A DNA stretch of 9,504 bases from Microbacteriaceae bacterium (GTDB taxonomy: Bacteria > Actinomycetota > Actinomycetes > Actinomycetales > Microbacteriaceae): contig JAODLU010000129.1 in NCBI GenBank assembly GCA_025464125.1, positions 1-9,504 of the forward strand. Reading direction: 5' to 3'. This document shows, in pieces, positions 7,901 through 9,504 of this stretch (within the stretch, counting starts at the first letter, position 1; the number at the start of each line of letters is the position of its first letter). A program made the position numbers and the translations under genes. The notes under the pieces were generated by a model. The model saw only the letters and a list, made by a program, of their open reading frames with translations, searched no databases and had not been told where the DNA came from.

Positions 7901-9504
7901 ACCGTTCCCGTCGCCCTCGCGCCGAGCGCATCGACAACCGAATAGGTGAACGTGTCTGTGCCTGCCGAGTAGTCGCCGGCCTCGTAGTCGATGTAGTCGG
8001 TTCCAACCTGGGTCACCGAACCTTTCTCGGGGCTCGTCTCCTGGCCGAGCAGCTGCACTGAGTCCCCGTCAGGATCGATGCCGTTGAGCGGGATGGCGAT
8101 GCGCGCGGTCTCACCGGCGAGCACCCGCCCGGTCACCGTGACTGGCACCGGCGGGTTGTTTGTGGCCTCAACTGCCTCGCGCACCGAGATCTTTACCTGA
8201 GCCTGGGCGACCTGCCCGTCAGGACCAGACACCTGGTAGACGGCCGTGAAGTCGCCGGTCTTGTTCGGCGCGAGGTAGCGCAGCACATTGCCGGAGGCGA
8301 ACAGGAGGCCCGAGCCGCCCTGCAGGCCGGTCGACAGCAGCGGGTTCAGCGTCAATTCCTCGCCGTCGGGCTGCACGTCGTTGTCGAGCACGTGGATGTC
8401 GATTGCATCCCCTGTGCGCACAGTGACGGCGTCGTCGCCGGCCACAGGAGGCTGGAGCCTGGCCGGGCGCGGAATCTCCACTACCGTGATGAGGCCTTCG
8501 GCGTCGGCGAGCCCATTGCTGATGCGGTAGTTGAAGCTCACCGGCCCGGACTCGAGCGGCGCCGTCAGGGTCACCCTCACCGCGCGCTGCTCAATCGATT
8601 CCGCCCGGACGCCGGAATTCGCTGCGACGTTGTAGACCGACGTCACGAGCAGTACTCCGCCCGCTGGATCGATGTCAGTCGAGGCGACGTCGACGGTCTC
8701 GCTGCTGAGGGTTTTTACGAACACGGTCTTCGGGATCGTGATGGGCCGGGTGTTCGCGTCAGGCGGCGCAGCCACCTCAACCCGAAGGATGCCCGTCACG
8801 GTCTGGTCACCGTCGTTCACCACGTACTCGAGGTAGTGCGTGCCGACCTGGTCGCTCGAGAACCTGAACGTGCCGGCGTCGAGACTCGCCGAGATGGTCG
8901 CTCCGGTCTTCGCAGGCACGCTCGCGAGACGCAACGTGCCTGTGCCGCCCCGCACATGATCGAGCGGAGAAACGGTGATCTCCTGGCCAGCGTATGTGAG
9001 CACGACGAACGGATCGGCGATGATCGGCACCTCGCCAGCAGGCTTCACCGTGACAGTCATGGAGCCTGTGCCATTAGCCCGTCCGTCGGAGACCACGAGC
9101 ACGACCGACCTGAGCGAGCTCGCGGCGCCGCCCTCCGAGAACACGACGCTGCCCTCTGGCTTGTAGCTCACCGCATCGGGTATCGCTGTCTCGGCCGAGG
9201 CGAGGTAGAACGCGTCACCGTCAGGGTCTACCCAGTCGCCGAGCACCGAACTCGTGACTCTCGCTCCGGAAGCAACGAGTGCCTTCGTCTGGCGCACCTG
9301 CTGCGGCGGGGAGTTTTCGGATGGCTGGCGCACGGTCACGGTCACCGTCGCGCTGGCTGTGCCTCCCCTGCCATCGCTGATGCTGTAGTGGAACGCGACA
9401 GAACCGCTCGCGCCACTGACCAGCGTGATCTGCACCTGCTGGCGATCATTGATCAGGTCGAGCCTGCCGATGCTCTCGTTGATCGGATCGACGTCGGAGA
9501 TGAC
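4954..9504 (-). CDS. Giant Ig-like/FN3 repeat surface protein, C-terminal 1516 residues (runs off the right edge)
   Basis: The frame is open from the right edge to a TGA at 4956-4954, so the true start lies outside; the GTG at 9435 is just an internal Val codon. Residues are numbered here from the first visible codon. About 11 Ig/cadherin-like repeats of 85-105 residues (1-1043) begin with Pro-rich linkers (NSPP, NNPP, NQPP) and many carry D-x-D-P-D-G-D/G loops and closing strands such as ATVTVTV. Three FN3 domains follow (about 1046-1330), then a 186-residue C-terminal region (1331-1516) ending in YDQNGNVRP. Composition is acidic/Thr/Val-rich with no membrane segment, so this part is surely extracytoplasmic. 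No LPxTG or hydrophobic C-terminus is present; any anchor must be N-terminal and unseen. No catalytic domain is visible. Proteins like this precede MoxR-DUF58-transglutaminase genes in related actinobacteria, as I recall, so a shared envelope role is plausible. Adhesion, scaffold or wall-binding roles are equally open. Confidence 0.92.
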   Translation of the reverse strand, partial: VISDVDPINESIGRLDLINDRQQVQITLVSGASGSVAFHYSISDGRGGTASATVTVTVRQPSENSPPQQVRQTKALVASGARVTSSVLGDWVDPDGDAFYLASAETAIPDAVSYKPEGSVVFSEGGAASSLRSVVLVVSDGRANGTGSMTVTVKPAGEVPIIADPFVVLTYAGQEITVSPLDHVRGGTGTLRLASVPAKTGATISASLDAGTFRFSSDQVGTHYLEYVVNDGDQTVTGILRVEVAAPPDANTRPITIPKTVFVKTLSSETVDVASTDIDPAGGVLLVTSVYNVAANSGVRAESIEQRAVRVTLTAPLESGPVSFNYRISNGLADAEGLITVVEIPRPARLQPPVAGDDAVTVRTGDAIDIHVLDNDVQPDGEELTLNPLLSTGLQGGSGLLFASGNVLRYLAPNKTGDFTAVYQVSGPDGQVAQAQVKISVREAVEATNNPPVPVTVTGRVLAGETARIAIPLNGIDPDGDSVQLLGQETSPEKGSVTQVGTDYIDYEAGDYSAGTDTFTYSVVDALGARATGTVRVGISPKHDGARNPVAIEDEATIRPGGTVSVQVLANDSDPDGGTLKVTKVEPNTRDIKATIVGDVVKVTPPRAPGRYGLVYTIENEFGGTSSNFITVVVDPNAQRAYPIADDTVLTLTDVLGQQSVNVNVLQNVFFADGEVSALKVSLLPGYSTSATVTAGKRIRVEVLAKSQIIPFAVAHPDDPSIVSYAFVWVPGLDDALPQLNRRAPALAVASEAEIRIDLNDYVLATGGKTVRLTDITSVKATHSDGGSLVVNDHTLRFTSADKYFGPASISFEVTDGSSATDPNGRKATLVLPIKVTPRQNQPPVFVGGVIDFEPAQSKQLDLLKLTNYPYPDDVGELAYAVIGSLPDGFSYTLTGQTLVLRADEDAKRGTTSSLALSVRDDLSAGQSGRIQLNVVASSRPLARPAPDSAIATRGQSTSVDVLANDEATNPFPGQPLKVVAIRGLDGANLPEGVSVTPSADRSRLAINISSAALPGDTNLQYEVADATGDPDRYVWGSVRISVQDRPDAVANLAASAFGNKSITLRWNPGNSNNSAITGYQVLMFSPSQELLSTTACTATVCDVTTQGNGPSNAVRFRVTATNAIGTSDPASMSDTIWSDVIPAAPAGLAATPLDGGLHITWTPTPDPAGGSPVNSYVVLAGSASATVTPSSCTTSCAVDVSGLSNGQAVTVSVSARNGAYAALAAWNSSIVTGVPAGPPLIVGAPSATATDTAITVDWAGAFADNGRAITDYRAVAYTGAQPSCPASGDGTATSATISASSDSVYSIVVFAWNAQGCTASAPVVAHTPPAVVTDADAGLPGQHGENFDLVLAAVRIGGTTLSADYSFYYSINGGAEQPDPISSGGFISGAPYGAAVTIALRACRNFSDGATACQATPSAPIALAYVAVDPHVTGVSFAAGATQFDAGTFTWLSTPAGYDAVEYSCGAGFLPADPNPGGTCSVSPLISDPLLTIRVTANGGQTYDIKYDQNGNVRP
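4957..5514 (-). other. C-terminal region of the giant protein, two unrecognised modules with one cysteine pair each
   Basis: Visible residues 1331-1516 do not match FN3 clearly. The first half (about 1331-1425) contains SFYYSINGG, ALRACRNF and ACQATPSAP, and may be a degenerate FN3 fold. The second half (about 1426-1516) contains FTWLSTPAGYDAVEYSC and GGTCSVSP, and ends in a polar tail. Each half has two cysteines (1404/1414 and 1466/1481). There is no sorting signal, transmembrane segment or known wall-binding motif that I recognise. It could be a ligand-binding tip if the protein is anchored at its N-terminus. Confidence 0.5.
5515..6369 (-). repeat. Three tandem fibronectin type III domains
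   Basis: Three units at about 6369-6076, 6075-5788 and 5787-5515. Each has the FN3 hallmarks: a B-strand Trp (ITLRWNPG, HITWTPTP, ITVDWAGA), a C-strand Tyr (ITGYQVL, VNSYVVL, ITDYRAV) and an F-strand ending in a small loop (FRVTATNAIG, VSVSARNGAY, IVVFAWNAQG). The loop [S/A]-x-[I/V]-x-x-Y before the C strand is conserved. Each domain holds exactly two cysteines. They act as extracellular spacers or binding modules between the Ig array and the C-terminal region. Confidence 0.85.
6376..9504 (-). repeat. Array of about 11 Ig/cadherin-like protein repeats
   Basis: Units read by eye (nt, minus strand): 9504-~9328 (partial), 9315-9046, 9036-8773, 8751-8473, 8454-8182, 8160-7888, 7866-7603, 7587-7312, 7296-6997, 6981-6700, 6687-6376. 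Each has a Pro-containing linker, a strand, a turn at the place of DPDGD, and a closing beta hairpin ending in a V-rich strand. Units 5, 7 and 11 show the VLxND signature of bacterial cadherin-like/Big_9 domains (HVLDND, QVLAND, DVLAND). Repeats are diverged at both protein and DNA level, so this is an old array and not a recent expansion. Boundaries are approximate; units 3, 8 and 10 are the least typical. Confidence 0.75.

Noticed and set aside
9433..9435. GTG as start of the giant Ig/FN3 protein
   Set aside because: The frame continues upstream to the window edge with clear repeat sequence (SDVDPINES), and there is no signal peptide or ribosome binding site after or before the GTG. It is an internal Val codon.

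Overview
The window looks like a stretch of chromosome from a high-GC Gram-positive bacterium (Actinobacteria). Microbacteriaceae is my best guess, from high-GC coding bias, frequent GGATGC/GCATCC words, and a familiar actinobacterial gene order. The genus cannot be named from this window. There are no RNA genes, mobile elements or CRISPR arrays. Essentially all of the DNA is coding, and all of it is on the minus strand.

Layout in the direction of transcription (right to left): (1) 9504-4954, the C-terminal 1516 residues of a giant secreted-type protein. It has about 11 immunoglobulin/cadherin-like repeats with DPDGD-type loops, then three fibronectin type III (FN3) domains and a 186-residue C-terminal region. 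Its N-terminus lies beyond the right edge. (2) 4902-3931, a MoxR-family AAA+ ATPase, 51 nt downstream and with a good Shine-Dalgarno. (3) 3934-2510, a membrane-anchored DUF58 protein, joined by a GTGA overlap. (4) 2513-168, a TgpA-like polytopic membrane protein with an extracytoplasmic transglutaminase-like domain, joined by an ATGA overlap. (5) 163-1, the start of a zinc-ribbon protein, 4 nt after the previous stop and cut off by the left edge.

Together these look like one translationally coupled operon. The known theme is a MoxR ATPase working with a DUF58 partner, beside a transglutaminase-fold membrane protein. In this version the set is led by a very large extracellular Ig/FN3 protein. 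My inference is that the operon builds or controls something at the cell envelope; no substrate or pathway is shown by the sequence.

The most striking point is that the transglutaminase-like protein appears to be a pseudoenzyme. The usual catalytic Cys is Gln, the usual His is Ser, only the Asp remains, and the whole 781-residue protein contains no cysteine. The DUF58 protein also lacks a recognisable metal-binding DxSxS motif. The giant protein has no cysteine in its first 1043 visible residues, then exactly one cysteine pair in each of its last five modules.
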